Shown: in pieces, positions 16,248 through 25,668 of the stretch | Numbering within the stretch: position 1 is the stretch's first letter | Layout: every line of letters begins with the position of its first letter | Assembly (NCBI RefSeq): GCF_017565305.1 | Contig: NZ_JAGEKP010000007.1 | Coordinates: forward strand, 310,001 to 374,000 | Direction of reading: 5' to 3' | DNA from: Leifsonia sp. TF02-11 | GTDB taxonomy: Bacteria > Actinomycetota > Actinomycetes > Actinomycetales > Microbacteriaceae | DNA length: 64,000 bases | The notes under the pieces: generated by a model | What the model was told of the DNA's origin: nothing | The model's database searches: none | The model's input: only the letters and a program-made list of their open reading frames with translations | Made by a program: the position numbers and the translations under genes

Positions 16248-16885
16248 TCCTCCCGAACGTACGACGCCAACTCCGGCCCCGCCTTCAGCACACTGTTGAC
16301 GATCGCCTCGATGGCGAATTCGCTCGCGCCGGCGAGGTCGACCGCTGTCGGGTCGAGGAGCCATTGCAGCTGGAGGCCGTCCATGACGGCGAGGATGGCG
16401 GCCGCGCCCTTGTCGATCGTGGCGGGCTCCGTCACGCCCTCCTGAGCGCAGAGCTCGCGGAACGCGTCGCCGACCTCGACGCGCAGGTTGCGGTATCGCT
16501 CCTGGAAGTAGGCGGTCGCCGGGTGGTCCTCGGTGACCGACTCCGCCGAGAGCACGGTGAAGACCTGCACGATCCCCGGACGCAGCGCGTTGCGCTGCGC
16601 GGTCGCGACGAGGTGTGCGAAGAGCGCTGGGCCACCGGGGATGTGGCGGTCGGCGAGATGCGCGACGTCGTCCCTGTCGCGGAACTCCAGCACCTCGAGC
16701 AGCAGGTTGTTCTTGGAGCCGAAGTGGTGCAGGACGCCAGCGTGGGTCATCCCGACCTGTTCCGCGATGTCGGCGAGCGTGCCGTTCGTGGAGCCCTTCG
16801 TGCCGAAGGTCTCGATCGCCGCGCGGAGGATCTCCGTGCGTTTGCGCTCGGTTTCCGGGCGCGGACTGGCGCTGCCGCCGCTCAT
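16244..16885 (-). CDS. TetR-family transcriptional regulator of the glucoside operon
   Basis: This 213-residue regulator has the TetR N-terminal domain in residues 15-62 (TEILRAAIETFGTKGSTNGTLADIAEQVG, then AGVLHHFGSKNNLLLEVL). Its C-terminal ligand domain is larger than average. It is divergent from the binding-protein gene of an ABC/beta-glucosidase operon and shares a transcript with the GDSL esterase. A 9-bp perfect inverted repeat lies in the divergent gap. Control of the uptake operon by a sugar ligand is inferred from position. Confidence 0.9.
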   Translation of the reverse strand: MSGGSASPRPETERKRTEILRAAIETFGTKGSTNGTLADIAEQVGMTHAGVLHHFGSKNNLLLEVLEFRDRDDVAHLADRHIPGGPALFAHLVATAQRNALRPGIVQVFTVLSAESVTEDHPATAYFQERYRNLRVEVGDAFRELCAQEGVTEPATIDKGAAAILAVMDGLQLQWLLDPTAVDLAGASEFAIEAIVNSVLKAGPELASYVREE

Positions 16886-16969
16886 TCGCCCCTCCGTGGT
16901 CGCATCCTCCCAGCGCCCCGTGGAGGCTGGTTGCGGATGAGCTTACCACCCAGTAACCTCGCCTCAGCC

Positions 16970-16997
16970 AACTTGCTTTCTGACCAGTAAGCAAGTT
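16970..16997. promoter_or_regulatory. operator in the tetR/ABC divergent promoter
   Basis: AACTTGCTT and AAGCAAGTT form perfect 9-bp arms with a 10-bp spacer. A second overlapping pair, CTGACCA and TGGTCAG, spans about 16980-17004. The nested repeats sit in the gap between the divergent TetR and solute-binding genes, where a repressor would act on both. Confidence 0.6.
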
Positions 16998-17060
16998 ATG
17001 GTCAGCCAACATTCCGCAGCACCAGGGCACAACGGATGTGCCCGCCACGAAGGAGAAGCA

Positions 17061-18740
17061 ATGAGGCTTGGCAAGTATCTGATCACCGCCACGGCGATCG
17101 CCGCGCTCGGCGCGGTCGCGCTCACCGGTTGCTCGTCCGACAACAAGTCGGGCACGAGCAGCGCGAGCACCGGATCGCTCACCGTGGCGAAGCCGGACGG
17201 CGCGGCCATCCTGGCGACCCAGATCAACAACCCGTTCATCACCACCGGTTCGGGCATGTCGCTCGGCTACGACCGGATGATCTACGAGCCCCTCGCGATC
17301 GTCAACCCGGTCGGCAAGAACGAGACCACCCCGTGGCTCGCGTCGAAGGTCGTGTGGAACTCGGACTACACGCAGCTCACGGTCACCCCGCGCTCCGGCG
17401 TCAAGTGGAGCGACGGCAAGCCGTTCACCGCCGACGACATCGTCTTCACGTACAACCTGATCAAGAACACCCCGGCTCTCGACCTCGCCGGTCTCAAGCT
17501 GACGGACGTCAAGAAGGACGGCGACAACGTCGTGCTGAACTTCAGCGAGTCCAAGTACGTCAAGCAGGGCGACGTGCTGGGGACCACCATCGTCCCCGAG
17601 CACCAGTGGAAGTCCATCGCGGACCCGTCGAAGGATGCGGTCAAGGACGCCGTCGGCACCGGCCCGTACACGATCAAGAGCTTCTCGTCGCAGGGCGTCG
17701 TGCTCAAGTCGCGCACCGACTACTGGGGCGGCACGGTCCCGGTGGCGCAGCTGAACTACCTCGAGTACAACGACAACACCGGCCTCCTCCGCGCCCTCCA
17801 GAGCGGCGAGACCGACTGGGCGCAGATCTTCATCACCGACTACCAGAAGAACTACGTGGACAAGGACCCGAAGCACAACGTGTTCTGGGGCGCCAACGTC
17901 CTGAGCCCGGACATGATCGTGGTCAACACCACCAAGGCTCCGTTCAACGACGTCGCCTTCCGCAAGGCGGTCAACATGGTCGTCGACCGCAAGGCGCACG
18001 CCGAGAAGGCCCGCAGCAACGCCGGCCCCGAGCTGAAGAGCGTGACGGGCATCCCGCAGCCGACCGGTGACCAGTACATCGCCCCCGAGTACAAGGACCA
18101 GACCTTCAAGATCGACGTCGACGGCGCCAAGAAGGTCCTCAGCGACGCGGGCTACACCTGGAAGGACGGCGCCCTGATCGACCCGAAGGGCAACCCGGTC
18201 TCCTTCACCCTGCAGGACCCGCAGGGCTGGAACGACTACGTCACCGGCATCCAGCTGGCGGCGACGCAGATCAAGAACACGCTCGGCGCCGACGCCAAGG
18301 TGGCCACTCCGGACGCGGACACCTGGTTCGCGAACATGGCCTCCGGCAACTTCGATGCGGCCCTGCACTGGACCGGCTCCGGCTCGAACCCGTGGCACAT
18401 CTACGACGACGTCATGAACTCGAGCTACATCGACCAGGCCGCTGACGGCAAGGTGTCGGACAACTTCGGGCGCTACAACAACCCGGAGGCGACCGCCCTG
18501 CTCAAGGAGTACGCGCAGGCGTCCGACGACGGCGCCCGCACCGCCGCGCTGAACAAGCTGCAGAAGATCTTCGTGGACGACGTCCCGGCCATCGCGATCG
18601 GAACCCACCCGCAGCTGGCCGAGTACAACACCCGGAAGTTCGTCGGCTGGCCGAGCGAGAGCGACCAGTACGCCACCGCCGACCCGACGCAGCCGTCGGC
18701 CGTCCAGGTGCTCATGAAGCTGAAGCCCGCAGGCAAGTAA
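17061..18740 (+). CDS. ABC transporter family-5 solute-binding lipoprotein
   Basis: This 559-residue lipoprotein has a signal peptide ending LTGCSS, so it is lipid-anchored outside the membrane. I start it at 17061 because AGGAGA lies just upstream. The protein has the SBP_bac_5 layout, including VKWSDGKPFTADDIVFTYNLIKN and VGTGPYTIKSF, and a late substrate lobe. Family members bind oligopeptides or, in many actinobacteria and Thermotoga, beta-linked oligosaccharides. The operon ends in a beta-glucosidase, so glucosides are the better guess. A GC-rich hairpin follows the gene and probably keeps its transcript level above that of the downstream genes. Confidence 0.9.
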   Translation: MRLGKYLITATAIAALGAVALTGCSSDNKSGTSSASTGSLTVAKPDGAAILATQINNPFITTGSGMSLGYDRMIYEPLAIVNPVGKNETTPWLASKVVWNSDYTQLTVTPRSGVKWSDGKPFTADDIVFTYNLIKNTPALDLAGLKLTDVKKDGDNVVLNFSESKYVKQGDVLGTTIVPEHQWKSIADPSKDAVKDAVGTGPYTIKSFSSQGVVLKSRTDYWGGTVPVAQLNYLEYNDNTGLLRALQSGETDWAQIFITDYQKNYVDKDPKHNVFWGANVLSPDMIVVNTTKAPFNDVAFRKAVNMVVDRKAHAEKARSNAGPELKSVTGIPQPTGDQYIAPEYKDQTFKIDVDGAKKVLSDAGYTWKDGALIDPKGNPVSFTLQDPQGWNDYVTGIQLAATQIKNTLGADAKVATPDADTWFANMASGNFDAALHWTGSGSNPWHIYDDVMNSSYIDQAADGKVSDNFGRYNNPEATALLKEYAQASDDGARTAALNKLQKIFVDDVPAIAIGTHPQLAEYNTRKFVGWPSESDQYATADPTQPSAVQVLMKLKPAGK

Positions 18741-18753
18741 TCAGCAAGCACGT

Positions 18754-18791
18754 CCGGGGCGGGGGAGGCGGTCAGCCCACCCCCGCCCCGG
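18754..18791 (+). terminator. 12-bp GC hairpin after the binding-protein gene
   Basis: CCGGGGCGGGGG at 18754-18765 pairs perfectly with 18780-18791 across a 14-nt loop. It lies between the binding-protein gene and the first ATPase gene. There is no T-tract, so partial termination or 3'-end protection of the upstream message is more likely than full stop. The same arrangement recurs at 37348-37378. Confidence 0.6.
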
Positions 18792-18816
18792 GCGACACGC
18801 GGACGGAAAGCGCACC

Positions 18817-19641
18817 ATGACAGACACCCTTCTCTCCATACGCGACTTCTCTGTCGTGTACGACGTGGAGCCGCCCGTCGAGGCGGTCAAGAACGTGACC
18901 CTCGACATCAAGCGCGGCGAGATCGTCGGTCTCGCCGGCGAGAGCGGATCCGGCAAGACCACGCTCGCCTACGGCGTGCAGCGCCTCCTCAAGCCCCCGG
19001 CCGTCATCACGAGCGGCAGCGTCGTCTTCCACGACGAGAGCGGCGAGGACATCGACATCAACGCGCTCGACGCGGAGCAGATGCGACGCTTCCGGTGGGA
19101 CAAGACCTCCATGGTCTTCCAGGGGGCGATGAACGCCCTCAACCCGGTGGCCACCATCGGCGCGCAGCTCGACGACGTCTTCGAGGTCCACCGCCCCGGG
19201 ATGAGCCGCTCCGAGCGCAAAGCCGCCGTGATCGAGCTCCTCGAGATCGTCAAGGTCGGGGGCCAGCGCGTCCGCTCGTACCCGCACGAGCTCTCCGGCG
19301 GCATGCGGCAGCGGGTCATGATCGCCATGGCCCTCGCGCTCCGACCACAGCTGATGGTGATGGACGAGCCGACGACCGCGCTTGACGTGCTCGTGCAGCG
19401 CGAGATCCTCAAGCAGATCTCCCAGCTGCGCCACGACTTCGGCTTCTCCGTCGTCTTCATCACCCACGATCTCCCGCTGCTGCTGGAGATCAGCGACCGC
19501 ATCGCCATCATGCGCGAGGGCGAGATCGTCGAGCTGGCCACCGCAGAGCAGATCTGGACCGACCCGCAGCACGAGTACACACGCACGCTGCTGAAGTCGT
19601 TCCCGCGGCTCACCGGCGAGAGAGGAGTGGTCGTCCGATGA
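18817..19641 (+). CDS. oligopeptide/glucoside ABC transporter ATP-binding protein (DppD-like)
   Basis: This 274-residue ATPase has Walker A GESGSGKTT (about residue 42), the Q-loop region MVFQGAMNALNPV, signature LSGGMRQRV and Walker B LMVMDEPTTALD followed by ITHDLPLL. These mark the Dpp/Opp subclass, which works with a second, paired ATPase. It overlaps the next ATPase gene by ATGA and drives the two permeases encoded further on. It would power import of the solute captured by the lipoprotein. Confidence 0.93.
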   Translation: MTDTLLSIRDFSVVYDVEPPVEAVKNVTLDIKRGEIVGLAGESGSGKTTLAYGVQRLLKPPAVITSGSVVFHDESGEDIDINALDAEQMRRFRWDKTSMVFQGAMNALNPVATIGAQLDDVFEVHRPGMSRSERKAAVIELLEIVKVGGQRVRSYPHELSGGMRQRVMIAMALALRPQLMVMDEPTTALDVLVQREILKQISQLRHDFGFSVVFITHDLPLLLEISDRIAIMREGEIVELATAEQIWTDPQHEYTRTLLKSFPRLTGERGVVVR

Positions 19642-20450
19642 CGACGCTCGAGTTCAGGAACATCACCAAGATCTACAACGTCCGCGGATCCGGTCAGCTC
19701 AAGGCCCTGGACGACGTCAGCTTCACGCTCGGCGCGGGGCAGACCATCGGACTCGTCGGCCAGTCGGGCAGCGGCAAGTCGACGATCGCCAAGATCCTCA
19801 CCCAGCTGGAGACCCCGACCAGCGGCGAGGTGCTGCTGGACGGCTCCCCGATCCCGCGCAGCGGCAAGCGGCTGCGACGTTATCGCCAGCAGCTGCGGAT
19901 GGTCTTCCAGGACCCGTTCGCCTCGCTGAACCCGTCGCACACGATCCGCCACCACATCGAGCGTCCCCTCCGGCTGGACAAGGTCGTCCCGAGCGCGCAG
20001 GTCGACGACGAGGTGCGGCGCCTCCTGACCCGCGTGCGGCTCGACGCCGACACCGTGATCGACCGCCGCCCGCACGAGCTCTCCGGAGGCCAGCGCCAGC
20101 GCGTGGCCATCGCCCGCGCCCTCGCCTCGCGACCCGCCCTGCTGGTGGCCGACGAGCCGGTCTCGATGCTCGACGTGTCGCTGCGGCTCGGAGTCCTCAA
20201 CCTCCTCGCCGACCTGCAGCGCGAAGACGGCCTCGGTGTGCTCTACATCACGCACGACCTGGCGACGGCACGGCATTTCAGCGACGAGATCATCGTGCTC
20301 AACCAGGGCAGGATCGTCGAGCACGGTCCCGCCGACGACGTCATCCTGCGCCCGCAGGACCCGTACACCCGCGAGCTGCGCGCCGCGTCCCCCGACCCAG
20401 AGAAGCACTTCGCGGCGCTCGCCGCGCAGACGGCAGGAGGTGCCCTGTGA
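19638..20450 (+). CDS. oligopeptide/glucoside ABC transporter ATP-binding protein (DppF-like)
   Basis: This 270-residue ATPase starts in an ATGA overlap with its partner. Walker A is GQSGSGKST, followed by MVFQDPFASLNPSHTIRHHI, signature LSGGQRQRV, Walker B LLVADEPVSMLDVSLR and the switch His in YITHDLATARH. The DPFASLNPSHTI stretch is typical of the F-type subunit. It overlaps the permease gene (GTGA). Confidence 0.93.
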   Translation: MTTLEFRNITKIYNVRGSGQLKALDDVSFTLGAGQTIGLVGQSGSGKSTIAKILTQLETPTSGEVLLDGSPIPRSGKRLRRYRQQLRMVFQDPFASLNPSHTIRHHIERPLRLDKVVPSAQVDDEVRRLLTRVRLDADTVIDRRPHELSGGQRQRVAIARALASRPALLVADEPVSMLDVSLRLGVLNLLADLQREDGLGVLYITHDLATARHFSDEIIVLNQGRIVEHGPADDVILRPQDPYTRELRAASPDPEKHFAALAAQTAGGAL

Positions 20451-21571
20451 GCGCCGAGACCACCACGCCCGCGGGCCTGACGCCCGCCGAGCCGACGCCC
20501 CCGGCGACCGCCGATTCCGCGCACGTCGACCCGACCCTCGTCGGCACCACGGCCACGAAGGCGGAACGAAAGGGCCGCCGCATCCCGTGGCGCTTCATCA
20601 GCGGGCGCGTCGTCTTCTACGCGTTCACCCTCTGGGCGGCCATCACCATCAACTTCTTCGTGCCCCGCCTGATGAAGGGCGACGCGGTCAGCGCCTACAT
20701 GGCGCGGAGCCAGGGCCAGCTGACGCCCGACGCCGAGAAGGCGCTGCGCATCATGTTCGGCGTCGACCAGTCGGTGCCGCTCTGGCAGCAGTACGTCAAC
20801 TACTGGGACATGCTGCTGCACGGCAACCTCGGCGTCTCCATCTCCACGGGCATGGCGCCGGTGGGCGACGCGATCGCCTCCGCCCTGCCCTGGACGCTGG
20901 GACTGGTCGGCTTCGCCACCGTCATCTCCTTCCTCGTCGGGACCAGCCTCGGCGCCGTGATCGGCTGGCGGCGCGGCGGACGGCTCGACGTCTTCATCCC
21001 GATCACCACGTTCCTCGGCACCGTGCCCTACTTCTGGGTCGGCCTGATCTTCATCGCGATCTTCTCGACCACCCTCGGCTGGTTCCCCGCGGGGCACGCC
21101 TACGAGCTGGGTGTCGAGCCGGGCTGGAACGCCGACTTCATCGGTCAGGTGATCTCGCACGCCGCGCTCCCGATGCTCACCATCGTGGTCGTCTCGATCG
21201 GCGGCTGGGTGCTCGGCATGCGCAACATGATGCTGACCGTCCTCGACGAGGACTACATCACGGTCGCCCAGGCGAAGGGCATGCCGAACCGGCGCGTGCT
21301 GTGGCGCTACGCCGCCCGCAACGCGGTGCTCCCGCAGATCCAGAGCTTCGCCCTCGCGATCGGCTTCATCGTCAGCGGCACGATTGTGATGGAGATGGTG
21401 TTCTCGTATCCCGGCATCGGCCTGCTGCTGCTCAACGCGACGAACGCCAAGGACTACGCGCTGATGCAGGGCATCTTCCTCGTCCTGGTCCTGGCCGTGC
21501 TGATCGCGAACATCATCGCGGACATCGCCTACGCCATCCTCGACCCGCGCACTCGTCAGACGGAGGCCTGA
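20447..21571 (+). CDS. ABC transporter permease (DppB-like)
   Basis: This 374-residue permease begins at GTG in an overlap with the ATPase. A Thr/Pro-rich cytoplasmic N terminus of about 45 residues precedes six transmembrane helices. The permease loop that docks the ATPase is EDYITVAQAKGMPNRRVLWRYAARNAVLP, near residue 268-296. The large periplasmic loop after helix 1 is characteristic of the B-type subunit. It acts with the next permease. Confidence 0.92.
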   Translation: MSAETTTPAGLTPAEPTPPATADSAHVDPTLVGTTATKAERKGRRIPWRFISGRVVFYAFTLWAAITINFFVPRLMKGDAVSAYMARSQGQLTPDAEKALRIMFGVDQSVPLWQQYVNYWDMLLHGNLGVSISTGMAPVGDAIASALPWTLGLVGFATVISFLVGTSLGAVIGWRRGGRLDVFIPITTFLGTVPYFWVGLIFIAIFSTTLGWFPAGHAYELGVEPGWNADFIGQVISHAALPMLTIVVVSIGGWVLGMRNMMLTVLDEDYITVAQAKGMPNRRVLWRYAARNAVLPQIQSFALAIGFIVSGTIVMEMVFSYPGIGLLLLNATNAKDYALMQGIFLVLVLAVLIANIIADIAYAILDPRTRQTEA

Positions 21572-21573
21572 TC

Positions 21574-22635
21574 ATGACCATCCCCACCTCCACCGGTGTC
21601 GGCACCCCGGAGACCGTGGCCGTTCGGGCCGTCGACCGGCAGCAGTCCCCGCAGCCCCCGAAGAAGACCACGTTCTGGTCGCAGCTGAAGGTCTCGCTGG
21701 CCATGTTCAGCAACCCGAAGTCCGCGACTGGGCTCATCATCATGGGCGTCTTCGTGCTCGTGGCGATCTTCGCCCCGCTCATCGCGCCGTACGACCCGAA
21801 CGCGCAGAACCTGAACGCGACGCTGCAGCCGCCGTCGTTCCAGCACCTCCTCGGCACGACCCACATCGGCCAGGACGTCTTCAGCCAGCTGATCTACGGG
21901 ACCCGCGGCGTGCTCGTCGTCGGCTTCCTGGCGACGATCATGGCGACCGTCGTCGCGATCATCGTCGGGGTGACCGCCGGCTACCTGCGCGGCTGGAAGA
22001 GCGAGTCGCTCTCGGCTCTCTCGAACGTGTTCCTGGTCATCCCCGGCCTGCCGCTCATGATCATCGTCGCCTCCCAGTTCCAGGACCCGCCGCTCGCGCT
22101 CATCGCGGCCGTGCTCGGCCTGACCGGCTGGGCGTGGGGAGCGCGAGTGCTGCGCGCGCAGACCATGTCACTGCGCAACCGCGACTTCATCCAGGCCGCG
22201 CGGGCGAACGGCGAGCCGCTGCACCGCATCATCCTGGTCGAGATGCTGCCGAACCTGATGGCGATCATCGCCTCCAGCTTCGTCGGAACCATGACGGCCG
22301 CCGTGCTGGGCCTCACCACGCTCGCGTTCATCGGCGTCATCCCGGTGTCGAACCTGAACTGGGGCACCATCCTGTTCTGGGCGCAGCAGAACAACGCCTT
22401 CCCCGACTACTGGTGGTGGTACGTCCCTGCCGGGCTGTGCATCGCCCTGCTCGGGGTGTCGCTGGCCCTCATCAACTTCGGCATCGACGAATACGTCAAC
22501 CCGCGCCTCCGCTCGGCCGGCGAGCGCGCCAGGGCGATGAAGCGCAAGGGCATGAACGTCAACGCCGCCGTCACCCAGGTGCGCACGGACTCCGCCGCGC
22601 CTGCCACGGCCTCACCCGAAAGCAACACCGCATGA
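21574..22635 (+). CDS. ABC transporter permease (DppC-like)
   Basis: This 353-residue permease starts at an ATG two bases after the previous stop, with GGAGG upstream. It has the C-type subunit pattern: an N-terminal cytoplasmic arm, one helix, APLIAPYDPNAQNLN, then GTTHIGQDVFSQLIYGTR. The docking loop is RNRDFIQAARANGEPLHRIILVEMLPNL. The stop overlaps the beta-glucosidase start (ATGA), so uptake and hydrolysis are translationally linked. Confidence 0.92.
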   Translation: MTIPTSTGVGTPETVAVRAVDRQQSPQPPKKTTFWSQLKVSLAMFSNPKSATGLIIMGVFVLVAIFAPLIAPYDPNAQNLNATLQPPSFQHLLGTTHIGQDVFSQLIYGTRGVLVVGFLATIMATVVAIIVGVTAGYLRGWKSESLSALSNVFLVIPGLPLMIIVASQFQDPPLALIAAVLGLTGWAWGARVLRAQTMSLRNRDFIQAARANGEPLHRIILVEMLPNLMAIIASSFVGTMTAAVLGLTTLAFIGVIPVSNLNWGTILFWAQQNNAFPDYWWWYVPAGLCIALLGVSLALINFGIDEYVNPRLRSAGERARAMKRKGMNVNAAVTQVRTDSAAPATASPESNTA

Positions 22636-24908
22636 CCTCGATCCTCCCGTCCACCACCACCGCATCAGAACAGGAGGCGCTGCTCCCGTACCAGGACCCG
22701 TCGCTGACGACGCCCGAACGCGTCGCCGACCTCCTCGGCCGCATGACGATCGAGGAGAAGGTCGGGCAGATGCTGCAGCTCGACGCGCGCGACGACCTGC
22801 GCGACCACGTGCTGCGCCGTCACGTTGGCTCGATCCTGCACACCTCCCCGGAGCGCATCCTGGAGGCCAACCGGCTGACCGCGGAGACCCGCCTGCGGAT
22901 CCCGCTGCTCGTCGGCGAGGACTGCATCCACGGGCACTCGTTCTGGCCCGGCGCCACGATCTACCCCACGCAGCTCGGCATGGCCGCCTCGTGGGACGCC
23001 GAGCTGATCGAGCGCGTCGCGCGCGCCACCGCGGAGGAGGTCGCCGTCACCGGCGTGCACTGGACCTTCTCTCCCGTGCTCTGCATCGCCCGCGACCTGC
23101 GCTGGGGCCGCATCAGCGAGACGTTCGGCGAGGACCCGTTCCTCATCGGCGAGCTCGCCAGCGCGATGGTGCGCGGCTACCAGGGCGAGGGGCTCGACGA
23201 CCCGACGGCGATCCTGGCGACCGCGAAGCACTTCGCCGGCTACTCCGAGACGCAGGGCGGTCGCGACGCGAGCGAGGCCGACATCTCCCGGCGCAAGCTG
23301 CGCAGCTGGTTCCTGCCGCCGTTCGAGCGCGTGGCTCGCGAGGGCTGCCGCACCTTCATGCTCGGCTACCAGAGCACCGACGGCGTGCCGATCACGATCA
23401 ACGACTGGCTGCTCAGCGAGGTACTGCGCGGCGAGTGGGGGTACACCGGCACCCTCATCACCGACTGGGACAACGTCGGCCGGATGGTCTGGGAGCAGAA
23501 GATCCAGCCCGACCACGCCCACGCCGCCGCCGCAGCGGTGACCGCGGGGAACGACATGGTCATGACGACGCCGCTGTTCTTCGAGGGCGCTCTCGAGGCC
23601 GTCGAGAAGGGGATGCTCGCCCGGGACGCCTTCGACACCGCCGTCGCACGGATCCTGACGCTCAAGTTCGACCTGGGCCTGTTCGAGGACCCGCGCCTCC
23701 CGTCGCCCCGCCTCGACGAGGTCGTCGGCAGCGCGGCGCACGCCGAACTCAACCTCGAGGTCGCGCGCCGGTCGATCGTGCTGCTGGAGAACGACGGGAC
23801 GCTGCCGCTGGCGGCGTCCACTGCATCGCCGCTGCGCGTGGCGCTCGTCGGCCCGCTCGCCGACGACGCCCAGACCCAGCTCGGCGACTGGGCGGGCGGG
23901 TCCGGCCAGGCCGGCTGGCTCGACGGCCAGCCGCGCGAGATGATCACGACGGTGCTGGACGGCCTGAACGCGATCGACGGCTGGACCGTTCAATACGCGC
24001 GCGGCGCCGACATCCTGACACTGGAGGACGACCCGCGCGGCACGACGTTCCCGGACGGGCAGCCGCGGCCACCCGTGGTCGTGCCGTCGCCGCCGTCCGC
24101 CGAGCTGATCGCGGAGGCCGTCGCCGCCGCCGAGGCGTCGGACGTGGTCGTCGCCGTCGTCGGCGACCGGATCGAGCTGGTCGGCGAGGGCCGCTCGACG
24201 GCGACGCTCGAACTGATCGGCGGCCAGAACGCGCTGCTCGACGCGCTGATCGCGACCGGCAAGCCGGTCGTCGTCGTGCTGCTCGCCTCCAAGCCGCTGG
24301 TGCTGCCGGCGTCGACGGCGAAGGCGGCGGCGGTGCTGTGGGCCGCGAACCCCGGCATGCTCGGCGGTCAGGCGATCGCCGAGATCATCGCCGGCCGTGT
24401 CGAGCCATCCGGCCGCCTGCCGATCTCGTTCGCCCGCCATGTCGGCCAGCAGCCCACGTACTACAACCAGATCCGCGGCCAGCACGGCGACCGCTACGCC
24501 GACCTCACCCAGGCGCCCGCGTGGGCGTTCGGGCAGGGCCTCTCGTACACGACCGTCGAGTACGCCGACCTGACCCTCGCAACCGACACGCTCGGCCTCG
24601 GCGACGAGATCGTGGCGGAGGTGACCGTGAGCAACACCGGCGGCCGGCCGGTGCGCGAGACGGTGCAGGTGTACGTGCGCGACAAGGTCACGAGCGTCAG
24701 CTGGGCCGACATCGAGCTGAAGACCTACCACCAGGTCGACCTCGAGCCGGGGGAGACCGCGCGGGTCAGCCTGCGGCTCCCGGTCGCCGACTGCACGATC
24801 GTCGACTCGGCGGGCGACCGCCACGTGGAGCCGGGCGAGTTCGAGCTGCTCGTCGGCGCGTCGTCGCGGGAGGGTGATCTGCTGGCGGCGGGGTTCGTGG
24901 TGGGGTGA
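22632..24908 (+). CDS. glycoside hydrolase family 3 beta-glucosidase
   Basis: This 758-residue enzyme lacks a signal peptide and so probably acts in the cytoplasm on imported glucosides. It has the GH3 N-terminal barrel, with RWGRISETFGEDP and ATAKHFAGY near residues 155-205. The nucleophile Asp is in TLITDWDNVG (about residue 277). A C-terminal alpha/beta sandwich holds GRVEPSGRLPISFAR, and a final fibronectin-III-like domain begins near residue 650. The best-supported role is hydrolysis of beta-glucosides. Beta-xylosidase activity cannot be excluded. It is the last gene of the operon begun at 17061. Confidence 0.93.
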   Translation: MTSILPSTTTASEQEALLPYQDPSLTTPERVADLLGRMTIEEKVGQMLQLDARDDLRDHVLRRHVGSILHTSPERILEANRLTAETRLRIPLLVGEDCIHGHSFWPGATIYPTQLGMAASWDAELIERVARATAEEVAVTGVHWTFSPVLCIARDLRWGRISETFGEDPFLIGELASAMVRGYQGEGLDDPTAILATAKHFAGYSETQGGRDASEADISRRKLRSWFLPPFERVAREGCRTFMLGYQSTDGVPITINDWLLSEVLRGEWGYTGTLITDWDNVGRMVWEQKIQPDHAHAAAAAVTAGNDMVMTTPLFFEGALEAVEKGMLARDAFDTAVARILTLKFDLGLFEDPRLPSPRLDEVVGSAAHAELNLEVARRSIVLLENDGTLPLAASTASPLRVALVGPLADDAQTQLGDWAGGSGQAGWLDGQPREMITTVLDGLNAIDGWTVQYARGADILTLEDDPRGTTFPDGQPRPPVVVPSPPSAELIAEAVAAAEASDVVVAVVGDRIELVGEGRSTATLELIGGQNALLDALIATGKPVVVVLLASKPLVLPASTAKAAAVLWAANPGMLGGQAIAEIIAGRVEPSGRLPISFARHVGQQPTYYNQIRGQHGDRYADLTQAPAWAFGQGLSYTTVEYADLTLATDTLGLGDEIVAEVTVSNTGGRPVRETVQVYVRDKVTSVSWADIELKTYHQVDLEPGETARVSLRLPVADCTIVDSAGDRHVEPGEFELLVGASSREGDLLAAGFVVG

Positions 24909-24924
24909 GCTGTACGCTCACGGT

Positions 24925-25575
24925 GTGACGGAGACCGATGACGAGTCCGTGTGGCCGGCGGTCCTCCGCCTGCTGGACGACGCGCAGACCGATGTCCGGG
25001 TCGTCTCACCGGACCCTGAACGTTGCCGGGCGGCGCTGCAGGAGCTCCAGCTGACGGAGCGATCGACGATGGGTGCGATCACCGCGCGCACCGGCGGCCT
25101 GATCGTCGACAGCGGCTGGCTGCGCATCCTCGGCGGCGGCTCAGCCGGCCTTCCCGCCCTGGCGGTGTCGGCCGACGACGACCCCGCCCGGTCGCACCTG
25201 GTGATCGCCCACGACGCCATCGGCGGCCGGTTCGCGGTCGACGGCGGCGGCCTGGGCGTCGGCCCGGGCGAGGTCTGCTACTGGGGTCCAGACACGCTCG
25301 CCTGGTCGGGCATCGGCGGCGGGTACTCCGCCTTCATCCCCTGGGCGCTCGGCGGAGGGCTGACCGACTTCTACGGTTCGCTGCGCTGGAAGGGCTGGCA
25401 GGACGATACCCGCCCGCTGCGGCCCGACGAGGGCTGGGCCCTCTATCCACCGCCCTTCGCGGAGCAGGGACAGGACACGAACGCGGTGTCGCGCGCGGTC
25501 GTCCCGCTGGCAGAGCTGCACGAGTTCTACGCGGAGGCGGCGAGACGGTTCGACGGGAACGCGCCGACCAGCTGA
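24925..25575 (+). CDS. DUF2625-type protein
   Basis: This 216-residue protein starts at a GTG 16 bases after the glucosidase stop. The core LTERSTMGAITARTGGLIVDSGWLRILGGGS (about residues 47-75) and GEVCYWGPDTLAWSGIGGGYSAFIPWALGGGLTDFYGSLRW match the DUF2625 family as I know it. The function of the family is unknown. No signal peptide or membrane helix is visible. It may be read through from the sugar operon, but its role there is unclear. Confidence 0.75.
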   Translation: MTETDDESVWPAVLRLLDDAQTDVRVVSPDPERCRAALQELQLTERSTMGAITARTGGLIVDSGWLRILGGGSAGLPALAVSADDDPARSHLVIAHDAIGGRFAVDGGGLGVGPGEVCYWGPDTLAWSGIGGGYSAFIPWALGGGLTDFYGSLRWKGWQDDTRPLRPDEGWALYPPPFAEQGQDTNAVSRAVVPLAELHEFYAEAARRFDGNAPTS

Positions 25576-25668
25576 AAGCGGGAAGGCCTCCACAGGCCTG
25601 TCTATTCGGCCGCCCGCCTACAGCCCGAGGAACGGTACCGCGAACGCTGCGGGTAGCGACGGCTCAGC

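Noticed and set aside
15561-18608. 1015-codon open frame on the minus strand covering the TetR, operator and binding-protein genes
   Set aside because: It is an antisense reading of the 17061-18740 gene joined to the true GDSL esterase. The first part lacks protein-like composition, and the esterase has its own start and ribosome-binding site at 16247.
20236-22635. 799-codon frame that looks like a fusion of ATPase antiphase sequence and the second permease
   Set aside because: The real permease starts at 21574 with GGAGG upstream. The earlier part is an out-of-frame reading of the ATPase and first permease.
22665-24824. 719-codon minus-strand frame opposite the GH3 gene
   Set aside because: The composition is that of an antisense reading of GC-rich DNA, and the plus strand has all GH3 motifs.
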